Shown one piece after another: positions 43,331 through 52,238 of a stretch of 64,000 bases of DNA. Every line of letters begins with the position of its first letter. Positions within the stretch are counted from its first letter, which is position 1. The DNA is from DAMCZI01 sp032095175 (GTDB taxonomy: Bacteria > Bacillota > Clostridia > Clostridiales > Caloramatoraceae). The stretch spans positions 62,001-126,000 of the forward strand of contig DAMCZI010000007.1 in the NCBI GenBank assembly GCA_032095175.1, read 5' to 3'. A model generated the notes under the pieces. The model saw nothing but the letters and a program-made list of their open reading frames with translations, ran no database searches and was not told where the DNA came from. A program made the position numbers and the translations under genes.

Positions 43331-44194
43331 ATGTTGATAGTTAACAATTTAACTAAAAGCTTTGATGATTATGTTGTTTTAGAAGATATAAATTTAGAAT
43401 TTGAGAATGGAGTTTATGGATTATTGGCCCCTAATGGAGCAGGCAAAACTACATTGATAAAGCTTCTTACTACACTTATTTTCCCCACCAAGGGGGAGAT
43501 CCTTTACGATGGAACTGATATTGTAGCTTTAGATGAAAGCTATAGGGACATATTAGGCTATTTACCACAAAACTTTGGCTATTATAAAAACTATTCACCA
43601 AAGCAATTTCTACTCTATTTAGCAGCATTAAAGGGAGTAGATAAGAGAAAAGCTGTAGCTACCATAGAAAGATTGTTAACCCTAGTAGCCCTAGAGGATG
43701 TAGCTGATAAAAAGATGAAAAAATTCTCAGGGGGTATGATACAAAGAGTAGGAATAGCACAGGCTTTGTTAAATGATCCTAAAATAATAATATTAGATGA
43801 GCCTACCGCAGGCTTAGATCCGAAGGAAAGAGTGAGGTTTAGAAATATATTAACAGATTTAAGCAGAGATAGAATAGTAATTATATCTACCCACATAGTC
43901 AGCGACATTGAATTTATTGCTAACGAAGTTATTATGATTAAGGACAAGAAGATATTATATAAGGATACTGTAGAGGACATTTGCAAAACACTTGAAGGTA
44001 AGGTATATGAAACAGAAATAGATTTTTCAGAAGTTAGAGAGTTTAGAAAACACCATATTTCACTATCAGAAAAACAAGAAAATGGCAGGATGAAGCTTAG
44101 ATTTATTGAAGAATCAGATAAAAATGAAGCCTGGAAGCCTGTTAGCCCTAACTTGGAAGATGTATTTTTATATCAGTACAATGAGGGAATATAG
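43331..44194 (+). CDS. ABC transporter ATP-binding protein (exporter type)
   Basis: A 287-residue ATPase with Walker A APNGAGKTTLIK, signature FSGGMIQRVGIAQALL and Walker B IIILDEPTAGLDPKERV, close to the CcmA/NatA exporter group. It starts two bases after the membrane protein and is followed without a gap by two large membrane proteins, which would be its permeases. Confidence 0.9.
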   Translation: MLIVNNLTKSFDDYVVLEDINLEFENGVYGLLAPNGAGKTTLIKLLTTLIFPTKGEILYDGTDIVALDESYRDILGYLPQNFGYYKNYSPKQFLLYLAALKGVDKRKAVATIERLLTLVALEDVADKKMKKFSGGMIQRVGIAQALLNDPKIIILDEPTAGLDPKERVRFRNILTDLSRDRIVIISTHIVSDIEFIANEVIMIKDKKILYKDTVEDICKTLEGKVYETEIDFSEVREFRKHHISLSEKQENGRMKLRFIEESDKNEAWKPVSPNLEDVFLYQYNEGI

Positions 44195-45472
44195 ATGTTA
44201 GGTTGTAGTGAAATATTTAAATATGAAATAAAGAAAATATTTAAAGCTCCTATATTAATAGCGCTTTTTGTGGTGTTTTTAGCCTTTGACTTGTTTACAG
44301 TTTTTAATGGCTATAAATATAGAGAAGATATAGGCGTTTTAAACAACATTGTAGATGAAGTGGGATATAAAATTGATGATGAAATGATGGCTAAATTTAA
44401 AGTGTATTATGGGAAGCATCTAGATGAAGCCATGACAATAATAAATAAAAAGGAAGGCAAAAGCTATAATTCTATTGCAGATTATTTAAATGAAAATAGA
44501 GGTGCCTTTTATGAGGAGAAATATAGTAAGGATGAAGAAAAAATAATAAAGGATACTGCTGTAATAGAGGGTTATTATATGTCCATACCAGCCCTTATTA
44601 AAAAGTATGATGATATTGATATCATGGAAAGGTCAGAAATATCCATAGAATCTCTTAATTTATCCGGTGATACTGCAAAGATGGTTAGGCAAGGGTATAA
44701 AAAATTTAACGAGAGATTTACAGAGCTTAAGAAAAATGGTGAACAAAAATACTTGTTTTTTATGGGTCTCAATTATGAAATGCATAGCTTTTTGTATAAG
44801 GATATACTTAGAAATATTATTATTCAGATGATGATATTAATTGTGTTAATAGCTACTTTTGTTATGAATTATGAATTTGAAAATGGGACTAGCTTAGTGG
44901 CTTACAGCTCAAAACGAGGAAGAAAATTGATTTATGATAAATTAAAAGCAATAACAGCAGCTGTTTTAATTTTAGGTACAGCACTTTTAGCTATTGTTTT
45001 GACAACGTTCTTTTCAATCTATGATTATAGCGGTATTTGGAATACATCTGTTAGTAGTTTTTTCAATTGGGAGAGAAGCATGCTTTATATGAGTTGGTTT
45101 AAATTAACCGTTAAAGTGCATTTAATACTGATGATATTATTAACCTACACTTGTTTTCTAATTTTTACCAGTATAGCCTTTGTAATCGGCAGATTTGTAA
45201 AAAATAGCTTCATTGGGTTTGTAAGTTTCTTTATTATAGGTGGGGTTGCATTGCTGGTACCTTCTTTTATAGGTGGCAGCAGCAGGTTAATTATTTACTC
45301 TGCATTTACACCCTTTACCTTGGTTCTAAATCCAGCGATGAGATTTATGGAAAGTGGTGGATTAACTATTTTTAAATATTATGAATTGATAACTGTAGTC
45401 GTTTGGAGCATTATAATGGCAATAGCCATGATTTATGCGATAAAAAGTTTTAAAAAACAAAGTATAAGTTAG
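44195..45472 (+). CDS. ABC transporter permease, large extracellular loop
   Basis: A 425-residue protein: one N-terminal helix (PILIALFVVFLAFDLFTVF), a charged region of about 180 residues, then five or six C-terminal helices (IIIQMMILIVLIATFVMNYE onward) and the motif FENGTSLVAYSSKRGRKL, typical of ABC-2 type permeases of peptide or antibiotic exporters. It is adjacent to the ATPase and to a similar permease. Confidence 0.8.
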   Translation: MLGCSEIFKYEIKKIFKAPILIALFVVFLAFDLFTVFNGYKYREDIGVLNNIVDEVGYKIDDEMMAKFKVYYGKHLDEAMTIINKKEGKSYNSIADYLNENRGAFYEEKYSKDEEKIIKDTAVIEGYYMSIPALIKKYDDIDIMERSEISIESLNLSGDTAKMVRQGYKKFNERFTELKKNGEQKYLFFMGLNYEMHSFLYKDILRNIIIQMMILIVLIATFVMNYEFENGTSLVAYSSKRGRKLIYDKLKAITAAVLILGTALLAIVLTTFFSIYDYSGIWNTSVSSFFNWERSMLYMSWFKLTVKVHLILMILLTYTCFLIFTSIAFVIGRFVKNSFIGFVSFFIIGGVALLVPSFIGGSSRLIIYSAFTPFTLVLNPAMRFMESGGLTIFKYYELITVVVWSIIMAIAMIYAIKSFKKQSIS

Positions 45473-45480
45473 GAGGAGCC

Positions 45481-46635
45481 ATGAGAATTATTCTTAATGA
45501 ACTTAAAAAAATTTTTAACATAAAAAGTGTCTTTATGCTATTTATAATAAGTTTTGTTATATATTACATGTTTATAGATTTTAATATAAAGGTATTTCCT
45601 AATGGCAGACCAGAGGGGGATATTTATAGAATAGCTAAAAGAATAATAGAGCAAAAGGGTAATCGTTTAGGGGATGGGGATATAGATTATCTTAGAAATC
45701 TAGAAGTGGATATGAAAAAAGAGGCAGATAATTATCTTAAGGGGAATAAAGCTGCTAAGGAATTAGGAATTACCAGCTATGACAAGCTTGACGAAATTTT
45801 ATCCAGTGACAAAGATGAAAATAAAAAGGTGGAAGAATTACATAACAATATTCTTCTTAAAGAGGGAGTAGATTCCTTTTGGGAACTGCAATCTATAGAT
45901 TATTTTATAAATATGTTTGAAAATAAAAACAATACTTCATATGTTAAAAATGAATCACAGAAGAACAGAATAGAAGAAATAAATAAAACCAAAGCAAACA
46001 ATGATATTCTACCTTATTTTGTTTTTTCAAATTATAACAGTTTTATAGCAAGTAGCACTTTGCTTATAATAATTTCTATAGGGTTCATTTTAGGGACTTT
46101 ATTTACAAAGGATGAAGTAATAAATATGGAGATGCTCCAATACACTACAAGGAGAGGAAGGGGCTTATATAGGGATAAAATAGCTGCAGCGTTGATAGCT
46201 ACTGTTATAATAGTTACTTTAGAGCTAGGTGCATTATTTACTATGTTTTTAACGAGAAAAAGTACTGTGGAGCTTTTTTATAATTCGAGTATAAATTCCT
46301 GTTTCAACGATGGAGAGTATTGGTTCGATTTAACCTTCCTTCAATATAGTATTTTATCAATAATTATTGTTTATGTATTAGCCTTAGCCCTGGCATTTAT
46401 AGTTTGTTATGTGTCAAGAAAATCCCATAGATATATAACTTATATAGGAATATCACTTTTAATAGCAATAGTTTTATGTATATTAGTAGCTAGTGAAACT
46501 ATAACAAGTCTTGGAATTTTTAATATATGTAAACCTAAATTTTTAGTGTCTGGATTTATAGCAGTTATGTTCTTTATAGGAATAGCTTCTTTAGTAATAA
46601 GATATAAGAAGGAAAAGGTATTGGATATTATTTAA
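45481..46635 (+). CDS. ABC transporter permease, paralogue of the preceding one
   Basis: A 384-residue protein with the same plan: one N-terminal helix (VFMLFIISFVIYYMFIDF), a charged extracellular region, and C-terminal helices with MLQYTTRRGRGLYRDKIAAA in the position of the upstream paralogue's SSKRGRKLIYDKLKAI. AGGAGG precedes the ATG. With 43331-45472 it would form a heteromeric exporter under the ECF sigma factor. Confidence 0.8.
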   Translation: MRIILNELKKIFNIKSVFMLFIISFVIYYMFIDFNIKVFPNGRPEGDIYRIAKRIIEQKGNRLGDGDIDYLRNLEVDMKKEADNYLKGNKAAKELGITSYDKLDEILSSDKDENKKVEELHNNILLKEGVDSFWELQSIDYFINMFENKNNTSYVKNESQKNRIEEINKTKANNDILPYFVFSNYNSFIASSTLLIIISIGFILGTLFTKDEVINMEMLQYTTRRGRGLYRDKIAAALIATVIIVTLELGALFTMFLTRKSTVELFYNSSINSCFNDGEYWFDLTFLQYSILSIIIVYVLALALAFIVCYVSRKSHRYITYIGISLLIAIVLCILVASETITSLGIFNICKPKFLVSGFIAVMFFIGIASLVIRYKKEKVLDII

Positions 46636-46652
46636 CAGAAAAAGTTAGAATT

Positions 46653-46682
46653 AAGCTCCTGATTTAAGATATCAGGGGCTTT
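46653..46682 (+). terminator. Terminator of the sigma/ABC operon
   Basis: AAGCTCCTGAT pairs with ATCAGGGGCTT, one G-U, loop of seven bases. Confidence 0.8.
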
Positions 46683-46686
46683 CACG

Positions 46687-46800
46687 TTATATCTGCTTCA
46701 TCATATCTAAATTTGGGGTTTCAACAATTGGATGGTTCATTACTCCAAGACAGTCTCTTCTAAGTTGATTCGTAGTAATTAAAACTATGTTTGGCTTCAA
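46687..46800 (-). pseudogene. N-terminal fragment of a sulfatase
   Basis: On the minus strand a 37-residue frame starts at TTG 46800 after GGGGGAAGAG: KPNIVLITTNQLRRDCLGVM followed by HPIVETPNLDMMK and a stop. This is the opening of sulfatase/alkaline phosphatase-fold hydrolases, except that the metal-binding Asp of TTDQ is Asn here. Nothing downstream continues the protein, so it is a relic. Confidence 0.65.
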
Positions 46801-47039
46801 ATTAGCTCTTCCCCCTAATATGTAATATATATAAGTTTATTTTGATTACTTGCATTAAACATATCAAGAAGTATCCTTAAAAAAGGATATTGATGGTAAT
46901 AAAAATACGAAATAAGCAATTTTACGAAATATTTTTACTATTTGTTTATTTTTGGGTATAATTTTTCGATTTTTGAAGAAATTATAATTAAACAGCCATA
47001 TTAATTTTTAAAGTAAGCAATTTCTAAGGAGGGATAATT

Positions 47040-47597
47040 TTGAAAGCAACTGGTATAGTTAGAAGAATTGACGATTTAGGAAGAGTTGTTATACCGAAGG
47101 AAATTAGACGTACATTAAGAATTAGAGAAGGAGACCCTCTTGAAATATTCACAGACAGAGAGGGTGGCGTAATACTAAAGAAATATTCCCCAATTGGAGA
47201 GCTCAGTGATTTTGCAAAGGAGTATGCAGAAGCTCTTCAGCAATCAATTGGAAAATCTGTTCTTATTTGCGATAAAGACACAATGATTGCTGTTGCAGGT
47301 GTCTCCAAGAAGGAATACATGGACAAAAGAGTAAGTGATGATATTGAAAAGCTCCTTCCAGACAGAAAGACATTTATGCACAATGCAAAGGAAGGCGGAA
47401 AGGGTTATGCACTAGTTAATGATGAAGAAGATGGTGCAGAATATTCATCTCAGGTTATAGCACCTATAGTAGCCGAAGGTGAGCCTATTGGCGCAGTGAT
47501 TATAATGTCAAAGGAAGCAAATGTATCCATGGGAGAGCTTGAGAAAAAGCTTGCTGAAACAGCAGCTGCATTCCTTGGAAAACAGATGGAACAGTGA
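47040..47597 (+). CDS. spoVT: Stage V sporulation protein T
   Basis: A 185-residue forespore transcription regulator. Residues 1-50 form the AbrB/swapped-hairpin DNA-binding domain (KATGIVRRIDDLGRVVIPKE, RREGDPLEIF-like), and the C-terminal part is a GAF-like domain. The start is TTG 47040 after AAGGAGGG. In B. subtilis it is made under sigma-G and tunes late forespore genes. Its place before spoVB is conserved. Confidence 0.95.
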   Translation: MKATGIVRRIDDLGRVVIPKEIRRTLRIREGDPLEIFTDREGGVILKKYSPIGELSDFAKEYAEALQQSIGKSVLICDKDTMIAVAGVSKKEYMDKRVSDDIEKLLPDRKTFMHNAKEGGKGYALVNDEEDGAEYSSQVIAPIVAEGEPIGAVIIMSKEANVSMGELEKKLAETAAAFLGKQMEQ

Positions 47598-47663
47598 TTA
47601 TACAATAAGAATGAATAAATATACAATTGATTTTTACATAATACGAAATACTCCATAAAATTT

Positions 47664-47693
47664 CTGCCCCGATTTCATATGTTATCGGGGCAG
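47664..47693 (+). terminator. Terminator after spoVT
   Basis: CTGCCCCGAT and ATCGGGGCAG form a perfect ten-base-pair stem around TTCATATGTT. The family A palindrome starts at the next base. Confidence 0.8.
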
Positions 47694-47779
47694 TGTCAGG
47701 CACGTGGCAAGTGGCAAGTTGAATAACATTGGGATATCCCAATGTTATTCAACTTGCCACTTGCCACGTGCTTGACACT
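47694..47779. repeat. Palindromic repeat family A, copy 4
   Basis: An 86-base almost perfect palindrome, GTGTCAGGCACGTGGCAAGT at the left and its complement ending GTGCTTGACAC at the right, centred on TTGGGATATCCCAA. Confidence 0.9.
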
Positions 47780-47854
47780 TACTAAAGAATCTAAGAATTT
47801 TATTGCTTCCTCCATAATATCAATAATATGAATAGGAAAATGGAGGGACATTTG

Positions 47855-49393
47855 ATGAAAAAAAAGAGTTTTGTATGGGGGACGCTGATACTTGCTGCAG
47901 CCAGCATGATTGCAAAGTTTTTGGGTTTCTTTTTTAGAATTCCATTGATATATCTTATAGGAGAAGAAGGAATTGGGCTGTATCAAATTACATATCCTTT
48001 GTACACCTTTTTACTATCTTTTGCATTTGGAGTTCCTACTGCAATATCAAAGATGATTTCAGAGAGGCTTGCTATTAACAGAAGGGCTGAGGCAAATAAA
48101 ATCTTTAGAGTTGCTCTTGTTGTAATGATAATATTTGGAGGTGCATCAAGCCTTATTATACTGGTGTTTTCAAGGGGTATAATAGAGTTATTTAAGTGGA
48201 ATGCTGAGGTTTATTACTCCCTGTTGGGAATAGGGCTAGCTCCATTTTTTACATGTCTGCTGTCTGCCTACAGGGGGTATTTCCAGGGATTTCAGTATAT
48301 GACTCCACCGGCTTCATCACAGATAGTAGAGCAGCTTACAAGGGTTATATTAGGGGTAGGACTTGCATATTTTCTATTGCCAAAGGGACTTGAGTATGCA
48401 GCAGGGGGTGCTTCCTTTGGTGCAACTGCAGGTGCCATAGTTGGGCTTTTGTTTTTGATGCTTATTTATTCAAAAAACAAGCTTCCCTATAACAAGTATG
48501 AAATAAGCAAGCCTTCTACAAAAATTTTTTCGGAGATATTGAGGATAGCAATACCTGTATCCATTGCACATGCTATAGGATCAATTATGGCGCTTATTGA
48601 TTCTATGATAGTTCCAGGGTTGCTAAGGGGTGTAGGATACAGCTACCAAACAGCAACTGTTCTTTATGGGCAGCTTACTGGCAAGGCCTTTGTGCTTGTG
48701 AATATACCTCTTGTTCTTTCTGCATCTCTTGCCCAGGGAATAGTTCCTGCCATATCAGAGCAGAATGCTTCAAGGAATAGGGAGGGAATGGCGAAGAATA
48801 TTAAAATAGCATATAAGCTTGCATTTGTACTTGCCCTTCCATGCTGTGGGGGCTTGTATATACTTGCAAAGCCTATATTGGGATTTGTTTTTCAGGGTAT
48901 GACAGGAGGATGGGAGCTCCTTCAGATACTTTCCATAGCTGCTCTGTTTATTATAATTGCACAGACCTCAACAGGCATACTAAATGGTGAGGGAAAAACT
49001 GTGCTTCCTATAATGGCTATGGTAGTGGGGTGTGTGGTTAAGGTAATTTCAAGTATAATGCTTGTATCCGTCCCTACACTGAACATAAGAGGTGCAGCCT
49101 ATAGTACCCTCATATCATATATAATTATTGCTGTAATAGATGTTATAATGGTTTTAAAGTGTACTAAAGTGAGGATAAGTATCTATGATATACTTGTTCT
49201 TCCTTTGCTGTGTGCCTCTGCAATGATATTGGCTGTTGTACTTATTTATGGAAATATGTATAATTTAACTGAAAAAATAAGTTTAAGCGTTATGGTTTCA
49301 ATTGTATCTGGAGCATTGGTATATTTTCTAATGCTTTTAATTACAGGTACAATGAGTTTTAAGGATATAAAAAGAGTTATGAAGGCAAGATAA
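47855..49393 (+). CDS. spoVB: Stage V sporulation protein B / polysaccharide flippase family
   Basis: A 512-residue membrane protein of the MATE-like polysaccharide exporter (MurJ/SpoVB/YtgP) group with about 14 helices. The N-terminus (GTLILAAASMIAKFLGFFFR, GIGLYQITYPLY, GVPTAISKMISERL) is typical of SpoVB. SpoVB is needed for spore cortex synthesis, probably as a lipid II-type flippase. ATG 47855 follows GGAGGG. It lies between spoVT and the MazG gene, the usual order near YabM/SpoVB-type genes. Confidence 0.88.
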   Translation: MKKKSFVWGTLILAAASMIAKFLGFFFRIPLIYLIGEEGIGLYQITYPLYTFLLSFAFGVPTAISKMISERLAINRRAEANKIFRVALVVMIIFGGASSLIILVFSRGIIELFKWNAEVYYSLLGIGLAPFFTCLLSAYRGYFQGFQYMTPPASSQIVEQLTRVILGVGLAYFLLPKGLEYAAGGASFGATAGAIVGLLFLMLIYSKNKLPYNKYEISKPSTKIFSEILRIAIPVSIAHAIGSIMALIDSMIVPGLLRGVGYSYQTATVLYGQLTGKAFVLVNIPLVLSASLAQGIVPAISEQNASRNREGMAKNIKIAYKLAFVLALPCCGGLYILAKPILGFVFQGMTGGWELLQILSIAALFIIIAQTSTGILNGEGKTVLPIMAMVVGCVVKVISSIMLVSVPTLNIRGAAYSTLISYIIIAVIDVIMVLKCTKVRISIYDILVLPLLCASAMILAVVLIYGNMYNLTEKISLSVMVSIVSGALVYFLMLLITGTMSFKDIKRVMKAR

Positions 49394-49412
49394 GATAAAA
49401 GGAGGATTACAT

Positions 49413-50855
49413 ATGATTAGAGTAGTTGGTCTAGGACCAGGAGCTCCAGAAGATTTAACTGTTAAAAGTATAAATTTGATGAAATCTGCCAATAATTTAT
49501 ACCTAAGGACAGCAAAACATCCAAACGTCTCATATATAAGGGATTTGGGTATAAATTTTGAAACTTTTGATGAGCTTTATGATTCAAAGGAAAAATTTGA
49601 CGATGTATATGAAAGTATTGCAAAGAAGATAGTGGAAATGGGGGATGTTGTATATGCAGTTCCCGGACATCCACTTGTTGCAGAAAAATCTGTTCAGCTT
49701 ATTATGAAGTTTGCTAAGGAAAAAGGTGTTGAATTTGAGATAGTTCCTGCACTTAGCTTTGTTGATGCAGTATTAAATACCCTAAGGGTAGATCCTGTAA
49801 ATGGATTAAAAATAATAGATGGACTTCAGCTTCAGGAACAGCGACCCGATATAAATATAGGAAACATGATAACCCAGGTTTACAGCAGGCTGGTTGCCTC
49901 TGATATAAAGATAGCATTGATGGAATACTATGATGACGAAGAAGAGGTAATCCTGATAAGGGCTGCAGGGGTTCCTGGGGAGGAAAGAGTAGAGAGGATG
50001 CCTCTATATGAGATCGATAGAGTAGATTGGGTTGATTATCTTACAACTCTCTATATTCCACCAGTTAAGTCAAAATCCAGGTACAATATGGATGATCTTT
50101 TAGGGGTAATGGAAAGACTTAGAGCAGAGGATGGATGTCCCTGGGATAGGGAGCAGACCCATGAAAGCCTTAAGAAATATCTTGTAGAGGAAAGCTATGA
50201 GGTAATCGATGCCATAGATAAAAATGACATTGATGCCCTTTGTGAGGAGCTTGGAGATGTCCTGCTTCAGGTAGTATTCCACAGTCAGATTGCAAGGGAA
50301 TTTGGTGAATTTGACATAAGAGATGTTATAAATGCAGTAACATCAAAGATGATATCAAGGCACAGTCATGTGTTTGGAGATGACAAATGCAGCACTGCAG
50401 CTGAGGTTTTAGTTAATTGGGAAGAAAAAAAGAAGGCTGAAAAGAATATGGAATCCTATACAGAAACCCTAAAAGCAGTACCAAAAGGACTTCCTGCACT
50501 TATGAGAAGCTATAAGGTTCAAAAGAGGGCAGCAAAATCTGGATTTGATTGGGAAGACATAGAAGGTCCAATGGAAAAGATAAATGAAGAATTAAATGAA
50601 TTCATTGAAGTATACAAAACACAAAAATATGGTAGAATAACAGAAGAAATAGGAGATTTGTTATTTAGTGTAGTAAATGCATGCAGATTTTTAGATATTG
50701 ACCCGGAATTTGCACTAACAGGAACAATTGAGAAATTTATAAGCCGTTTCGAGTATATTGAAGAAAGCGGGAAAAAAACCGGGAAAAATCTAAAAGATAT
50801 GACGTTGACAGAAATGGATGAGTTGTGGAATAATGCTAAATGTCATCAATTTTAA
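49413..50855 (+). CDS. mazG: SAM methyltransferase-like/MazG fusion (YabN)
   Basis: A 480-residue fusion. Residues 1-210 are a tetrapyrrole methylase-like domain (VVGLGPGAPEDLTVKSINLM, YAVPGHPLVAEKSVQ), and residues 225-480 hold two MazG helical units (DGCPWDREQTHESLKKYLVE, ELGDVLLQVVFHSQ, EEIGDLLFSVVNACRFL). MazG hydrolyses nucleoside triphosphates to monophosphates. The fusion equals B. subtilis YabN, in the same chromosomal place. AAAGGAGG precedes the ATG. Confidence 0.93.
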   Translation: MIRVVGLGPGAPEDLTVKSINLMKSANNLYLRTAKHPNVSYIRDLGINFETFDELYDSKEKFDDVYESIAKKIVEMGDVVYAVPGHPLVAEKSVQLIMKFAKEKGVEFEIVPALSFVDAVLNTLRVDPVNGLKIIDGLQLQEQRPDINIGNMITQVYSRLVASDIKIALMEYYDDEEEVILIRAAGVPGEERVERMPLYEIDRVDWVDYLTTLYIPPVKSKSRYNMDDLLGVMERLRAEDGCPWDREQTHESLKKYLVEESYEVIDAIDKNDIDALCEELGDVLLQVVFHSQIAREFGEFDIRDVINAVTSKMISRHSHVFGDDKCSTAAEVLVNWEEKKKAEKNMESYTETLKAVPKGLPALMRSYKVQKRAAKSGFDWEDIEGPMEKINEELNEFIEVYKTQKYGRITEEIGDLLFSVVNACRFLDIDPEFALTGTIEKFISRFEYIEESGKKTGKNLKDMTLTEMDELWNNAKCHQF

Positions 50856-50956
50856 TTAACTTTATAAAAAACTTTTTCCAAAAAGAAGGATTTTCAAAGT
50901 TTATGAAGAATAAACTACTGTAATCCACTATTAGATTAACAAAGGAGGTAAGTACT

Positions 50957-51232
50957 GTGAATAAGGCAGAACTTATAACATTAATGGCAGAAAAGAGTGG
51001 GCTTACTAAGAAAGATGCTGAAAAAGCCCTAAAATCATTTGTTGAGAGCGTAGATGAAACATTAGCAAAGAATGAAAAGGTTCAGCTAGTTGGATTTGGA
51101 ACTTTTGAAGTAAAGCAAAGAGGAGAAAGAAAGGGTAGAAACCCAAAGACTCTTGAAGAAATAACTATACCAGCTTCAAAGGTACCAACATTTAAAGCAG
51201 GTAAGGAATTAAAAGAAAAAGTAAACAAATAA
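50957..51232 (+). CDS. hup: HU family DNA-binding protein
   Basis: A 91-residue HU homologue that bends and compacts DNA. The DNA-binding arm is GFGTFEVKQRGERKGRNPKT and the N-terminal helices are NKAELITLMAEKSGLTKKDA. AAAGGAGG precedes the GTG start. It lies between the mazG and rqcP genes. Confidence 0.95.
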   Translation: MNKAELITLMAEKSGLTKKDAEKALKSFVESVDETLAKNEKVQLVGFGTFEVKQRGERKGRNPKTLEEITIPASKVPTFKAGKELKEKVNK

Positions 51233-51260
51233 AAATCAGGTTTAAAACCTGATTTTTTTT
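51231..51260 (+). terminator. Terminator after hup
   Basis: AAATCAGGTTT pairs with AAACCTGATTT, followed by a T run. Confidence 0.85.
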
Positions 51261-51277
51261 TAAGGAGAAGTGGGAGC

Positions 51278-51535
51278 ATGCGATTAGATAAGTTTTTAAA
51301 GGTATCTAGAATAATCAAAAGAAGAACTGTTGCAAAGGAAGTATGTGAAACAGGAAAGGTGCTTTTAAACGGAAGAGCTGCAAAGCCAGGAAGCGAAGTT
51401 AAGATTTCCGATATAATTGAGATACAGTATGCAACAGGAAGTATAAAGGCTGAGATATTAGACGTTACAGAGCATGTTACAAAGGATGGGGCTAAGGATT
51501 TATACAAGATAATCAGTGGAAGCGAGATTGAGTAA
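51278..51535 (+). CDS. rqcP: S4 domain protein RqcP (YabO)
   Basis: An 85-residue S4 RNA-binding protein: MRLDKFLKVSRIIKRRTVAK, ETGKVLLNGRAAKPGSEVKI. RqcP works with RqcH on stalled 50S ribosomal subunits to add alanine tails to incomplete proteins. AAGGAGAAG precedes the ATG. The position next to yabP and divIC matches B. subtilis yabO. Confidence 0.92.
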   Translation: MRLDKFLKVSRIIKRRTVAKEVCETGKVLLNGRAAKPGSEVKISDIIEIQYATGSIKAEILDVTEHVTKDGAKDLYKIISGSEIE

Positions 51536-51536
51536 A

Positions 51537-51624
51537 AGTGCCAGGAACGTGGCAAGTGGCAAGCTGAATAGCATTGGGATATCCCAATGTTGTTCAACTT
51601 GCCACTTGCCACGTTCCTGGCGCT
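51537..51624. repeat. Palindromic repeat family A, copy 5
   Basis: An 88-base near-perfect palindrome (AGTGCCAGGAACGTGGCAAG at the left, GGCGCT at the right), sharing the centre TTGGGATATCCCAA with copy 4. It starts next to the rqcP stop codon. Confidence 0.9.
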
Positions 51625-51638
51625 CCTAGGGGTATTTT

Positions 51639-51727
51639 GGTGACAGGCTCTTGAGTTTTGAGTTATTTAAATATGAGCATCATGTAATGATGATATTTAA
51701 ATAACTCAAAACTCAAGTGCCTATTAC
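51639..51727. repeat. Palindromic repeat family B, copy 3
   Basis: CTCTTGAGTTTTGAGTTATT pairs with AATAACTCAAAACTCAAG; the variant TTTTGA is matched on both arms. It directly follows family A copy 5. Confidence 0.9.
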
Positions 51728-51804
51728 CATTCCAGCATCAAAGTGCCTGTAAAAGTTATAACTTATATGGCTGCCACTTAAAAAATGAATTTCTATTCCA
51801 ATAA

Positions 51805-51848
51805 TTATGCACAGCCTGTGGATAACTTTGTGGATAAGTTGTGATAAT
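51805..51848. promoter_or_regulatory. DnaA-box cluster upstream of yabP
   Basis: TTATGCACA (51805-51813), TGTGGATAA (51817-51825), TGTGGATAA (51829-51837) and the weaker TTGTGATAA (51839-51847) are DnaA boxes within 43 bases. They may titrate DnaA or control yabP. Confidence 0.65.
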
Positions 51849-51927
51849 TCTGTGAGTTAGTGTTAATAAAATTTAGTAATAAAGGTATAGCGTCTTGCAT
51901 ATTATCTTATAGGATTGGAGGGATAGT

Positions 51928-52215
51928 ATGGAAAACGTTAAAACAATAAAGCCACAAGGCAGTCATATTGTCCACATAGATAACAGGCAGAGGATTGATA
52001 TAAGTGGAGTCACGAGGGTTATAACCTTTAATGAGGATAATGTTGTTTTGAATACTATTATGGGTACAATCGAGATGAAGGGAAAGGGTATGAAGGTAAA
52101 CAAGCTGAATGTGGATACTGGGGATATGTTGATAGAGGGAGAAATAACATCCCTGGTTTATTCTTCAAAGGAGAAGGGGAAAAAGGGAAGCACCCTTAAG
52201 AAGTTATTCAAATAA
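51928..52215 (+). CDS. yabP: Spore coat-assembly protein YabP
   Basis: A 95-residue YabP/YqfC family protein (RQRIDISGVTRVITFNEDNV, TIMGTIEMKGKGMKVNKLN, MLIEGEITSLVY). Made in the mother cell during sporulation; required with YabQ for cortex formation in B. subtilis. TTGGAGGG precedes the ATG. It is followed by yabQ after 23 bases. Confidence 0.93.
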   Translation: MENVKTIKPQGSHIVHIDNRQRIDISGVTRVITFNEDNVVLNTIMGTIEMKGKGMKVNKLNVDTGDMLIEGEITSLVYSSKEKGKKGSTLKKLFK

Positions 52216-52238
52216 TCAGCAATTCCTGGAGGCTTACA

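Noticed and set aside
51805..51848. Chromosome origin at the DnaA-box cluster
   Set aside because: No dnaA, dnaN or AT-rich unwinding region is adjacent, and the gene order is that found tens of kilobases from oriC in B. subtilis.
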